From contig JAGYKD010000001.1 of the NCBI GenBank assembly GCA_018401695.1, forward strand, positions 1,304,016 to 1,368,015: 64,000 nt of DNA, in the 5' to 3' direction. The position numbers and the translations under genes are program-made. The number at the start of each line of letters is the position of its first letter. The first letter of the stretch is position 1. Origin of the DNA: Flavobacteriales bacterium (GTDB lineage Bacteria; Bacteroidota; Bacteroidia; CAIKAF01). Of the stretch, positions 54,794-62,911 are shown one piece after another. The notes beneath the pieces were generated by a model, which was not told the origin of the DNA, did no database searches, and worked only from the letters and a program-made list of their open reading frames with translations.

Positions 54794-54916
54794 TTAATAT
54801 GGGTGCACAACTACTGGAAGAAGGCGCCTAAGTCTCCTTTTTCTATTAAATTTCCTTAACACGGAGCAGGCATCCAACATTTGGTGGGTTTTTGCGTTCT
54901 TTTCTAAAACAAAACT

Positions 54917-55570
54917 ATGTCTGAAGCACAGGAAATTAGTATAGGCAGGGCGCAAGTTACGGAGGCTTATGTTGCTTATTTTGAGCGAAATGGCCACAAG
55001 CCCGGGAGTATGCTTTCTTTTTGCAGGGATTCCAACTTATCGGAGGGGCAGGTATATCCGTTGTTTTCCTCTTTGGATAGAATTGAACAAGCGTGTTGGG
55101 AGCAGTTGTTTGAGGAAGTGGTTCAAAAGCTTCACGAAGATGAGACATTTCGTCAGTATTCGGTTCGTGAAAAGACCTTGGCATTTTTCTTTACTTTTTT
55201 CCAAGACGCCTTGCCCCACCGCAGCTTTGTGCTGGCTACAGCAGGGAGTTTGCGTGAGCCGAAACTGCTTCAATGGAAGCATGTTAAGCATGCGTTTAAA
55301 GATTTTTTCAGGTCATTGGCCGAAGAAGCAGTGGAAAGAGAGGAGTTGCCTTCCCGTTTCAATATGCAGCGGTTTTATTCCGAGGGGGCTTGGGTTCAAT
55401 TTTTGTTTTTAATCAATTTTTGGATGAACGACGATTCGGAGGGTTTTGCTTCAACCGACGAGGCCATTGAGCGCAGTGTGAACCTTATTTTTGATTTAGG
55501 AGCCAACCGTACCTTGGATCAGGGCTTAGATTTTGCTCGTTTTTTGTTTCGTAATTACCGTCAATCGTGA
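54917..55570 (+). CDS. TetR-like transcriptional regulator
   Basis: The 217-residue protein has a divergent TetR-type HTH at the N-terminus (VTEAYVAYFERNGHKPGSMLSFC..SNLSEGQVYPLFSSLDRIEQ). Its alpha-helical C-terminal domain resembles TetR_C_23. The HTH is weaker than usual, so DNA binding needs proof. Its stop overlaps the next gene's GTG start (GTGA), which suggests the two act together. Confidence 0.8.
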   Translation: MSEAQEISIGRAQVTEAYVAYFERNGHKPGSMLSFCRDSNLSEGQVYPLFSSLDRIEQACWEQLFEEVVQKLHEDETFRQYSVREKTLAFFFTFFQDALPHRSFVLATAGSLREPKLLQWKHVKHAFKDFFRSLAEEAVEREELPSRFNMQRFYSEGAWVQFLFLINFWMNDDSEGFASTDEAIERSVNLIFDLGANRTLDQGLDFARFLFRNYRQS

Positions 55571-56880
55571 AATCACAGTCGGGAATACCCAGCTCCAAGG
55601 TGGCGCGTGCTACGCGTTTTGCGGGTACAGGCGCCAAAGTAGGTGCCAACTATTTAAAATATTATGCCAAAAAGGCACTGAATCCGGACACCGACCGGTC
55701 GGAGCTCAACAAGGCCAATGCGGAGGATATTTATAAAACCTTGAGTGCGCTCAAGGGAAGCGCACTCAAAATGGCCCAAATGTTGGCTAGCGATAAGAAT
55801 TTATTGCCTACCGAGTACTTTGAAGCTTTTCGTCAGTCGCAATACAAAGCGCCTCCACTTTCGGGGCCATTGATTGCTCAGGTATTTAATAAAACGGTGG
55901 GCAAAAGCCCCCAAGAAATCTTTGATGTATTTGAGCCGGAGGCGGTCAATGCGGCCAGTATTGGGCAGGTGCACCGCGCCTGGAAAGACGGCAAGGCCTA
56001 CGCTGTAAAAATTCAGTATCCCGGGGTTGCCGATTCCATTAAAAGCGATCTCAAGTTGGTAAAGCCCTTTGCTTTGCGGCTTATGAATATGAAGGAGGCC
56101 GATATAAAGCCGTATTTCGATGAAGTAGAGGCCAAACTGCAAGAAGAGGCCGATTATTTGCTCGAAATTGAACAATCTATGGCCTTAACCGAAGCTTGTC
56201 GGGGCATTGAGGGCATGGTTTTTCCCCATTACTATCCGGAATGGTCCTCGGAAAAGGTAATTGTAATGGACTGGATAGAAGGGCAAGCTTTGGTGGAGTG
56301 GGTGGATGGAGACCACGATTCGGAAACCCGCAATGCCCTGGGTCAAAAAATGTGGGATTTTTATGAATACCAAATGCACGAGTTACGTTGGTTGCATGCA
56401 GATCCACACCCCGGAAATTTTTTGGTAACTCCCGATAATAAATTAGCAGTCATTGATTTCGGTTGCACAAAAAAAGTGCCTGAAGATTTTTACCATGCCT
56501 ACTTTGCTATGTTGGACTCCTCAAACCTTTCCAACGATGAGGTAATGGAAAAAAACCTTCAACGACTGGATATTTTGCAAGAACAGAGCGGTCCCGAGGA
56601 AAAACTATTTTTTATAGATTCTTTTAGGCGGCTTAGCGGCTTATTGAGAAAGCCTTTTGATACCGAGTATTTTGATTTTGGCGACGACGCCTACTTTAAG
56701 GAAATCAATGCTTTGGGCGAAAGCTTAGGCAAAGACCCAAGGTCCAGGAAGTATGGCAGCGCTAGAGGTTCCAGACATACCATATATGTCAATAGAACGT
56801 ATTTCGGCTTGTTTAATATACTCAACCGCATTGGAGCCTCGGTGCTCACCGGCGAAGGGTATGTCCAAGCCATAGATTAA
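55567..56880 (+). CDS. ABC1/AarF/UbiB family atypical kinase
   Basis: The 437-residue protein shows the ABC1 motifs: KxGQ-like KGSALKMAQMLA, EAVNAASIGQVHRA (Ala-rich nucleotide loop), AVKIQYPGV with the Lys, EADYLLEIEQ and the metal region HADPHPGNFLVTPDNKLAVIDFGCTKKV. Members support ubiquinone or menaquinone synthesis or lipid homeostasis. The GTG start overlaps the TetR-like stop. Confidence 0.92.
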   Translation: MKSQSGIPSSKVARATRFAGTGAKVGANYLKYYAKKALNPDTDRSELNKANAEDIYKTLSALKGSALKMAQMLASDKNLLPTEYFEAFRQSQYKAPPLSGPLIAQVFNKTVGKSPQEIFDVFEPEAVNAASIGQVHRAWKDGKAYAVKIQYPGVADSIKSDLKLVKPFALRLMNMKEADIKPYFDEVEAKLQEEADYLLEIEQSMALTEACRGIEGMVFPHYYPEWSSEKVIVMDWIEGQALVEWVDGDHDSETRNALGQKMWDFYEYQMHELRWLHADPHPGNFLVTPDNKLAVIDFGCTKKVPEDFYHAYFAMLDSSNLSNDEVMEKNLQRLDILQEQSGPEEKLFFIDSFRRLSGLLRKPFDTEYFDFGDDAYFKEINALGESLGKDPRSRKYGSARGSRHTIYVNRTYFGLFNILNRIGASVLTGEGYVQAID

Positions 56881-56951
56881 TTCCGGAAAAAGATACATGG
56901 AGACCAATGACGGGAGACTATTCTGGCGGCATCTAAGTTAGGGCCAAAGCT

Positions 56952-57028
56952 CAAGCTTTTTAAAAGCTTGAAAACGCCTCACGTCAACAGTCTCAGAACC
57001 TTGAAAACGCCTCCTGTCAACGGACTCA
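56952..57028. repeat. Palindrome and tandem 29-bp direct repeat
   Basis: CAAGCTTTTTAAAAGCTTG at 56952-56970 is a near-perfect palindrome between two convergent genes and could end transcription in both directions. It is followed by CTTGAAAACGCCTC..GTCAAC..ACTC at 56967 and again at 57000, two copies about 33 bases apart with a few mismatches. Confidence 0.55.
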
Positions 57029-58672
57029 TTACCAAATCCGATAGCGAAGGGATAAGGTTCCACCCATCATGTGGTAACGCTGGTCAAGCACATGGCTTTG
57101 GGCATAAATGGATTGCAAGCCATATTGCATTCGGAATCCGGCGGCAGCTTCCCAGCGTTTAGCAAATTTCCAACCCAGGTTAAATCCGGTAATTAAATCC
57201 ATCCCAAAATCATTCCAACGGTCGTTCTGAAGCGGGCTGAATGGAGCCAAATTAGAGGCGTCTTCTTGCATGTAACCCAAAGCATTTCCTGAACTTCTAA
57301 TGGACAAATGAATACCGGCTTCGACTTCTGCAAACCAAGTTCCACGCTCGTAACGTGCACCCATCACCAAAGGGATTTGAAGGTATTCCACCCTAGAGCG
57401 GTTGTTGTAGCGAACCGTATCGATGGCATCGACCAAATGTGCTTGTTGGTGGTTTACGAATACGGTTGTGTCTGTCCCCTGGGCATTGGTAAAATGCAGG
57501 GTGTCTGTGACGTTTGTGTACACCGTTTGTCCGTAATGTTTGAAACTGAAGGCTTGTTCCTGAAAATTAAGATGGGTGTATTGGAGTCCTGTTTTAAAGA
57601 AGGCCCATTTGTAGCTAAGGGCTAAGCCCGCTCCTGCACCGAAGGCAAAGTCAGGTTGGTTAAACGCTTCTCTCTGATTTAAGTGTTGTTCGGCATTGAG
57701 AAGGCTACTTTCTTTTCCTTCAAAGCCCTCCGATTTCGCAAGGCGCTGAGAAACGCTAAAGGCAGAGAACTCTGTCCATGCACGTAAAGAAAACTTGGGT
57801 TGTCGAAACACCGGATTTAGAGAATAAGGTTCAAGCATGGGCTTGGGAAAACGGACCTCAGGTTCCATTCTCAATATTTCGCTTTGAGGGGTGGTAACCA
57901 CGGGCTGTTCAAAGATGCGGTCTGCTTTAGGGGCTTCGCCATAGGCGTCTCCTTTTCGTTTTTTGTTTGGGGTCTCGCCGGAAGCCTCCCTTTTGCTTTT
58001 GGCTTTCATGCCTTCGGGGTACCCTCTGTTTGGTTTATGAGTTCCTGCATTTTTTCTGCGTCTAGAAACAGCGTTTGGGGTTCCGGCATCGTTGTCGGCG
58101 GAGGTATCAAGGTTAAGGTCAGCTTCCATAGGGGAGCCGTTTGCCAGGTAGTTTGGATTTCCCTTAGCTGCCTGTGCCCTGGCCCTGGTTTGAGATTGGG
58201 TTTTAGGTTCTTGTGCTAAGCCGAGGCTAGAATTTCCCATGCCTGCCATTTTGGTTTTAGGGGCGGAAGAGGGGCCGGATTCTGCAGAGCTTTGATTTTG
58301 GTTGGTTTTAAGGCTTACTAGTCCGGCAGCTTGACCAGCATTGGGGGAAGTTGGATTGGACTCTAAGGAATCCCCAGATTGCGGTACTTGGAATTGCCCT
58401 AAAGGACTTGTGGGATTAAGTTCATTCGCCTGTTGTTGCCTTAGTTGCAAGGCAAGTTCTTCCGAAGAGGTGCTTGAATGAGGGAAGAACAGGAGCCAAG
58501 CAGCAAGCCCGGCAGCAACCGAAAGACCGGCAGAGCTCCAAACCCAACCGAAACGGCGTTTAGGTTTTTGGCCTGCCATACGCTCCAAAATGGAGTCGAA
58601 GAGCTGCTCCGAAGGTTGCAGCTCAAAGCCCTCGGCTTTGTTACGCAGAATATCGAATCGTTTTTCCTCCAT
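57029..58672 (-). CDS. Membrane/outer-membrane barrel protein paired with ECF sigma
   Basis: The 547-residue product starts with a short cytoplasmic part (residues 1-40). One membrane helix follows (VWSSAGLSVAAGLAAWLLFF), then a long low-complexity Ser/Asn/Gln/Lys-rich linker (70-275). A C-terminal region (about 300-547) is rich in alternating aromatic strands ending YHMMGGTLSLRYRIW, like a PF13568-type outer-membrane barrel. Its start overlaps the sigma gene by 32 bases. The N-terminus may act as anti-sigma; the barrel part is unusual for that role. Confidence 0.75.
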   Translation of the reverse strand: MEEKRFDILRNKAEGFELQPSEQLFDSILERMAGQKPKRRFGWVWSSAGLSVAAGLAAWLLFFPHSSTSSEELALQLRQQQANELNPTSPLGQFQVPQSGDSLESNPTSPNAGQAAGLVSLKTNQNQSSAESGPSSAPKTKMAGMGNSSLGLAQEPKTQSQTRARAQAAKGNPNYLANGSPMEADLNLDTSADNDAGTPNAVSRRRKNAGTHKPNRGYPEGMKAKSKREASGETPNKKRKGDAYGEAPKADRIFEQPVVTTPQSEILRMEPEVRFPKPMLEPYSLNPVFRQPKFSLRAWTEFSAFSVSQRLAKSEGFEGKESSLLNAEQHLNQREAFNQPDFAFGAGAGLALSYKWAFFKTGLQYTHLNFQEQAFSFKHYGQTVYTNVTDTLHFTNAQGTDTTVFVNHQQAHLVDAIDTVRYNNRSRVEYLQIPLVMGARYERGTWFAEVEAGIHLSIRSSGNALGYMQEDASNLAPFSPLQNDRWNDFGMDLITGFNLGWKFAKRWEAAAGFRMQYGLQSIYAQSHVLDQRYHMMGGTLSLRYRIW

Positions 58673-59225
58673 GGTAAATATTGTCTTGCTGGAATTCGTT
58701 TTCTAAAAGTTTTTTAAGTGCCGATTTGGCACGGGCAAACTGGGAACGGGAAGTACTTTCGGTAATTCCTAGTTTTTCTCCAATTTCTTTATGGCTCAGG
58801 CCCTCAATAGCGAAAAGGTTGATAACCAGACGATAGCCGTCGGGCAGTTGGCTGATGCAACGGAATAAGCGCTCGCTTTCCATTTCACGAATTAAGGCTT
58901 GGTCGGGTTCGTCGTCGAAAGCAATTTCTACCTCGTTTAGCTCTTCGGAAAAAAGGGTACGTTGCGATCGATTCACAAAATTTAGCGCCGTATTTACTGT
59001 AATTCGTTTCATCCAGCCTTCAAAAGAACCTTGGTGTTCGAATGTCTCCAATTTGGAGAATATCTTTATAAAGGATTGTTGTAATATCTCCTCGGCATCG
59101 TCTTTGCAACTGCTGTAGCGAAAACAAATACCTAACAAAATGGGCGCATAGTGGTCGAACAGCTTACGTTGAGCCGCAGGGTTGTTTTTGAGGCAACCGG
59201 CAATAATGTGCTCCAAACCGTCCAT
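58641..59225 (-). CDS. ECF RNA polymerase sigma factor
   Basis: The 194-residue sigma-70 family protein shows region 2 (DHYAPILLGICFRYSSCKDDAEEILQQSFIKIF, SFEGWMKRITVNTALNFV) and region 4 (LPDGYRLVINLFAIEGLSHKEIGEKLGITESTSRSQFARAKSALKKLL). Bacteroidota ECF factors of this type usually pair with a membrane anti-sigma encoded directly downstream, as here. Target genes are unknown. Confidence 0.94.
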   Translation of the reverse strand: MDGLEHIIAGCLKNNPAAQRKLFDHYAPILLGICFRYSSCKDDAEEILQQSFIKIFSKLETFEHQGSFEGWMKRITVNTALNFVNRSQRTLFSEELNEVEIAFDDEPDQALIREMESERLFRCISQLPDGYRLVINLFAIEGLSHKEIGEKLGITESTSRSQFARAKSALKKLLENEFQQDNIYHGGKTIRYSA

Positions 59226-59276
59226 ACTCCTAATTTAACCATTACCCTGAGCCCCGTCAAATAATGGCTGATTATT

Positions 59277-60737
59277 TTATTGGTTTATCCATTTAAATTG
59301 TTGACCATATTTTGGCAATTGAATCAAATAAATGCCTTTTTCCAGCGCCTCAGCTGCGTTAAGTGATGTGGAATGATTCCATAAACCTTCCCAGAGCACA
59401 CGACCGCTCAAGTCAAGCAATCGAACTTCAACCGAAGCCTCCATGCCTACGGGCGTCCTTAAAAACAAGCCTTTGCCTTGGCTTGGATTGGGGAAAAGCA
59501 TCCAAGGACTTTTGGAATTCTCTGTTTCAAATCCCGTTACTTCTTGCCTGGAAAAGGCTATAAATTTGGTGCTTACCCCGTTCAATTGGGTAAAAGCCCC
59601 CGCCAAGAATATTTTTCCATCAGCTTCCATTACTTCATAAATGGTAGAGTCTGCCCAGGTGTCGCCATGCATCCCTTGCACCATATCTACACGGGCGGCA
59701 TTTTTACCACGCCTTCCTACTTGAGGTGAGGGCTCATACAAAAAGTCTCCGCCTGCATATAAAACCTGCTGACTTTGAAAGTCAGGGTGTTCGTTGGTTA
59801 TCACATTAAGGGTTCTTATACCCATGCGGTGCAATGTACTTGCCGGCAAAGTGCCGTTGTGATTAAACGTTTGTATAGATAGTTTGGACTCCCAATTGCC
59901 GTATAGAGTGTCCAGGACAACTAAGCCAAACGTATCCGTGGCAGAAACAATAGAACCTCCGGCCCATAGCTTGTTTTGGTGAACCGCCAAGGCATGCACC
60001 GGGCCTCCGGGATGATCAATGGCCATTCCGTCTTGGCCGTCCCACAGATATATATGTGCCGCATCTTCGATGCCGGCATGCAAAAAATCCCCACCAATAA
60101 CTAAATACTGACCCCAAACGGTCATAGCACGTACCCTGCCGTTAAAAGCAAAGCCTGGCGAAGACCATTGGTTTTGTTGCCATTTGGCCAAATGCATAAA
60201 GGCAAAACCAGGCACATTATGTACAAAACTACCTCCGGCAAAAAGCGACCCTTGAAATTCTTGCAACACAAAAACGGTATCGTTTAAGTAGCCGGCCGGC
60301 CTCCATCCTGTAGGCGTTAGCTTGGCAACACCAGTCGGAATTCCGGTTAGTCCCTCAAAATAACCTGCCGCATACAGGGTATCCTCAAACATAATTACAT
60401 CGTATACATCACCGTTTAAGCCTTCCCCCACCTCTTCCCACTCCATGGTGGTTAAGTCTAGCGCAGCTACATGTCCATCGCCTTGAGTAGTTCCTGACAA
60501 AAAACTGGTGAATGCTCCACCAGCATACAACATATTGGAATTGGAGTTGTAGTGGAGGCTGTAAATGGAACCATTCGGCCCATCGGGTATACCATAAAAA
60601 AGACTATAAGCCGGAACACCCGCTTCAGGGCCTTGCACATCACCGGATCCTGACTCCGGTTGACTTTGACCCCAAAGGCCAATAAATAAAGCCCAAAAGC
60701 CAATAAAAGGTGTTGTTTTTGCGTATATCCGGTACAT
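59277..60737 (-). CDS. T9SS cargo protein with propeller-like repeats
   Basis: The 486-residue product has a signal peptide (to LWGQ). It then has repeated AGG.F motifs (YAGGAFTSF, AAGYFEGL, AGGSFVHN, IGGDFLHA, AGGSIVSA, AGGDFLYE, LAGAFTQL), suggesting a beta-propeller. The C-terminal T9SS sorting domain reads LFPNPSQGKGLFL..VEVRLLDLSGRVLWEG..KGIYLIQL. It should be carried across the outer membrane. Binding partner unknown. Confidence 0.85.
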   Translation of the reverse strand: MYRIYAKTTPFIGFWALFIGLWGQSQPESGSGDVQGPEAGVPAYSLFYGIPDGPNGSIYSLHYNSNSNMLYAGGAFTSFLSGTTQGDGHVAALDLTTMEWEEVGEGLNGDVYDVIMFEDTLYAAGYFEGLTGIPTGVAKLTPTGWRPAGYLNDTVFVLQEFQGSLFAGGSFVHNVPGFAFMHLAKWQQNQWSSPGFAFNGRVRAMTVWGQYLVIGGDFLHAGIEDAAHIYLWDGQDGMAIDHPGGPVHALAVHQNKLWAGGSIVSATDTFGLVVLDTLYGNWESKLSIQTFNHNGTLPASTLHRMGIRTLNVITNEHPDFQSQQVLYAGGDFLYEPSPQVGRRGKNAARVDMVQGMHGDTWADSTIYEVMEADGKIFLAGAFTQLNGVSTKFIAFSRQEVTGFETENSKSPWMLFPNPSQGKGLFLRTPVGMEASVEVRLLDLSGRVLWEGLWNHSTSLNAAEALEKGIYLIQLPKYGQQFKWINQ

Positions 60738-60935
60738 AAACTCTTCCCTATGTTACTAAAGACAATCCATTTTGTAAAACGTTGCACCGCTTTTCATTTT
60801 TTCGGTGTTTATTTTCAGCCCCAACAGAATACACCCCTCCCTTTTGTTTCATAATTTCTGCCTGTGGAGGGTAGAAAAGCTTAAAAAACCTTGCTTTCCT
60901 TACGGTTCTACGTTTCGCCGCCGTATTTTTAGGCC

Positions 60936-61943
60936 ATGGCTGTTCCTACTGCATTGGTCACAGGTGCCAACGGCTTGCTTGGTGCTCACTTACTTAAGCA
61001 TTTGCTAAGTTCGGGTATCGCTGTGCGAGCTATGGTGCGGCCCCAAGCTAATTTGGGGCTTTGGCAGAATCTTTGGCCCGATGGCCCCAAATCTTGGCCT
61101 TTTGAACTTTTTCAAGGCGACTTTTTGGACATGTTTGACCTGGAAAGTGCCCTAGAGGGCATAGATGCTGTGTTCCATACGGCCGGAATGGTCTCTTTTT
61201 ACCGAAAAGACCACCCGGCAATGATGGAAGTAAATGCGCGCGGAACCGCTGGGCTGGTCAATGCCTTGTTGGCGGTTCAACCCAAGGCCTGGCTTTGCCA
61301 CGTAAGCAGCATTGCCGCTTTAGGACGAAGCAATAAGCCCGAAAAAATCAACGAAAATCGAAGCTGGAAAAAAGATCCGGCCAATACAGGCTATGCCCGA
61401 AGTAAATACGCCGCCGAATTGGAAGTGTGGAGAGGAGTAGAGGAGGGGCTTAATGCCGTCGTGGTGAACCCCTCCGTCATTTTGGGACGCGTGCCCGATT
61501 GGAACAAGAATACCGGAAAATTATTTACCCAAGTAAATCAAGGCTTAAGCTTTGCACCTCCCGGTACTTCCGGCTTTGTGGATGTTTTAGACGTTGTGGC
61601 CATCATGCATGCCCTTTACGAAAAGCGCTGCACCAACCAAAGATTTATCCTCAACGGCGAAAATGTTTCGTGGATGCAAATACTTTGCACCATTGCCGCA
61701 GAAATAGGTAAGCCGGAGCCCCGAAAAAAGGCCGGAAAAAGCTTGTTGAGCCTATTGCCCTACCTCCACTTTTTGCCCGGATTACCCCACATTAGCCGCG
61801 AAATGGTAAGCAACAGTATCCAAGAAAACAAGTACAGCTCCGAAAAAATTACGGAATACCTCAACTTTAGGTTTACTCCTGTCAATCAAACCATTGCACG
61901 TGTTGCCAATGCCTTTTTGATGGACATTAACACCAAAAATTAG
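60936..61943 (+). CDS. NAD-dependent epimerase/reductase (extended SDR)
   Basis: The 335-residue protein has the TGANGLLGAHL Rossmann motif, FHTAGMVSFYRKD, the catalytic YARSKYAAE (YxxxK) and a substrate domain with FVDVLDVV. It belongs to the dihydroflavonol/3-beta-HSD-like group of extended SDRs. Substrate unknown. TATTTTTA lies nine bases before the ATG. Confidence 0.86.
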   Translation: MAVPTALVTGANGLLGAHLLKHLLSSGIAVRAMVRPQANLGLWQNLWPDGPKSWPFELFQGDFLDMFDLESALEGIDAVFHTAGMVSFYRKDHPAMMEVNARGTAGLVNALLAVQPKAWLCHVSSIAALGRSNKPEKINENRSWKKDPANTGYARSKYAAELEVWRGVEEGLNAVVVNPSVILGRVPDWNKNTGKLFTQVNQGLSFAPPGTSGFVDVLDVVAIMHALYEKRCTNQRFILNGENVSWMQILCTIAAEIGKPEPRKKAGKSLLSLLPYLHFLPGLPHISREMVSNSIQENKYSSEKITEYLNFRFTPVNQTIARVANAFLMDINTKN

Positions 61944-62148
61944 GTTTGTTTTGGGGCGCAACCGGGCTCTCCCGGCTAGTTGGCTTGTCCGGCTCCCTTT
62001 GGGCATGGCCCTGCGGTAGTTTGCTGCGCGCCACTTCCTCGGGCCTGCCCAAATGGGGCCGGTCTGCGCCAAGCTAGCTCGCTCCATCCCTGCGCCAGAT
62101 TCCTTATTCTAGAGGGGCGGGCTACGCACCAAAAATCCCAATAGCTAA
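61944..62148 (-). repeat. Palindromic intergenic element R10 (end family)
   Basis: An inner stem pairs TTTGGGCATGGCCC (61998-62011) with GGGCCTGCCCAAA (62041-62053), and an outer stem pairs GCTAGTTGG with CCAAGCTAGC (61975-62078). The flanks GGGGCGCAACCGGGCTCTCC and GCTCCATCCCTGCGCC match R6, while the inner arms are unrelated. It occupies most of the gap between the SDR gene and rdgB; no gene is present. Confidence 0.75.
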
Positions 62149-62152
62149 ACCC

Positions 62153-62199
62153 TGACGCTGCGGTCAGGACAGGATCGCCGCCAGAATAGCAGCGCGTCA
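62153..62199. repeat. Short relative of the 2859-2983 mini-element
   Basis: TGACGCTGC and GCAGCGCGTCA form imperfect inverted ends of a 47-bp piece. The right half, TCGCCGCCAGAATAGCAGCG and on (62175-62203), matches the right end of the element at 2859-2983. It looks like a deletion derivative. Confidence 0.55.
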
Positions 62200-62293
62200 A
62201 CGGTCTCTTATCTCTCAATAGGTTTCTCCTAGGCTTGGTTTATGCCTATAAGCCCGGAAAGGACAAGAAATGCCTAAATCTTCTTATAGACCT

Positions 62294-62301
62294 TACCTTT
62301 G
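62294..62301 (+). promoter_or_regulatory. TACCTTTG box for rdgB
   Basis: TACCTTTG fits TAnnTTTG and ends 13 bases before the rdgB ATG at 62315. No standard -33 TTG is present. Confidence 0.4.
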
Positions 62302-62314
62302 CAAAAAAGCACCC

Positions 62315-62911
62315 ATGGAGCAGACCTTAGTAATGGCCACCCAAAACCCCTTTAAGTTAGCCGAAGCCAAACAGATTTTAGAGCCTTTGGGCTTTCGTGT
62401 ATTACATCCTAAAGAGGCCGGATATTCGGGTGACTTAACGGAAACCGGTACCAGTCTTGAAGCCAATGCCACCCAAAAGGCAGAGCAGCTCTATAAGGCC
62501 ACCGGTTTTCATGCATTTGCCGACGATACCGGACTGGAAGTGTATTCTCTTCGAGGGCAACCCGGCGTGTATTCTGCTCGTTATGCCGGCGAAATGGCCA
62601 ATGCCGAGGACAATATGAAAAAGCTTTTGTTGGAAATGGCGCCAATGGACGAGCGCAAAGCGCGATTCCGCACGGTAATTGCTTTGTTTCTAAACGGTTG
62701 CCTGCACCTGTTTGAGGGTTCTGTAGACGGGCACATCAACAAGGCTCCCAAAGGCGCCGGCGGTTTTGGCTACGATCCGGTGTTTGTGCCCGAAGGCGGT
62801 GACCGCACTTTTGCAGAATTCGAGTCGGAAGAGAAAAATGACATATCGCATAGAGGAAGAGCCCTGCGTGCCATGGAGCATTACCTCAAACATTTGGAAA
62901 ATATGCCATGA
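62315..62911 (+). CDS. rdgB: XTP/dITP diphosphatase (RdgB/HAM1)
   Basis: The 198-residue enzyme hydrolyses deaminated purine triphosphates to keep them out of nucleic acids. It has MATQNPFKLAEAKQIL, ADDTGLEVYSLRGQPGVYSARYAGE and GGFGYDPVFVPEG, all family signatures. ATG 62315 fits the family; the upstream frame to 62270 is not conserved-looking. Its stop overlaps the next gene's start (ATGA). Confidence 0.96.
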   Translation: MEQTLVMATQNPFKLAEAKQILEPLGFRVLHPKEAGYSGDLTETGTSLEANATQKAEQLYKATGFHAFADDTGLEVYSLRGQPGVYSARYAGEMANAEDNMKKLLLEMAPMDERKARFRTVIALFLNGCLHLFEGSVDGHINKAPKGAGGFGYDPVFVPEGGDRTFAEFESEEKNDISHRGRALRAMEHYLKHLENMP

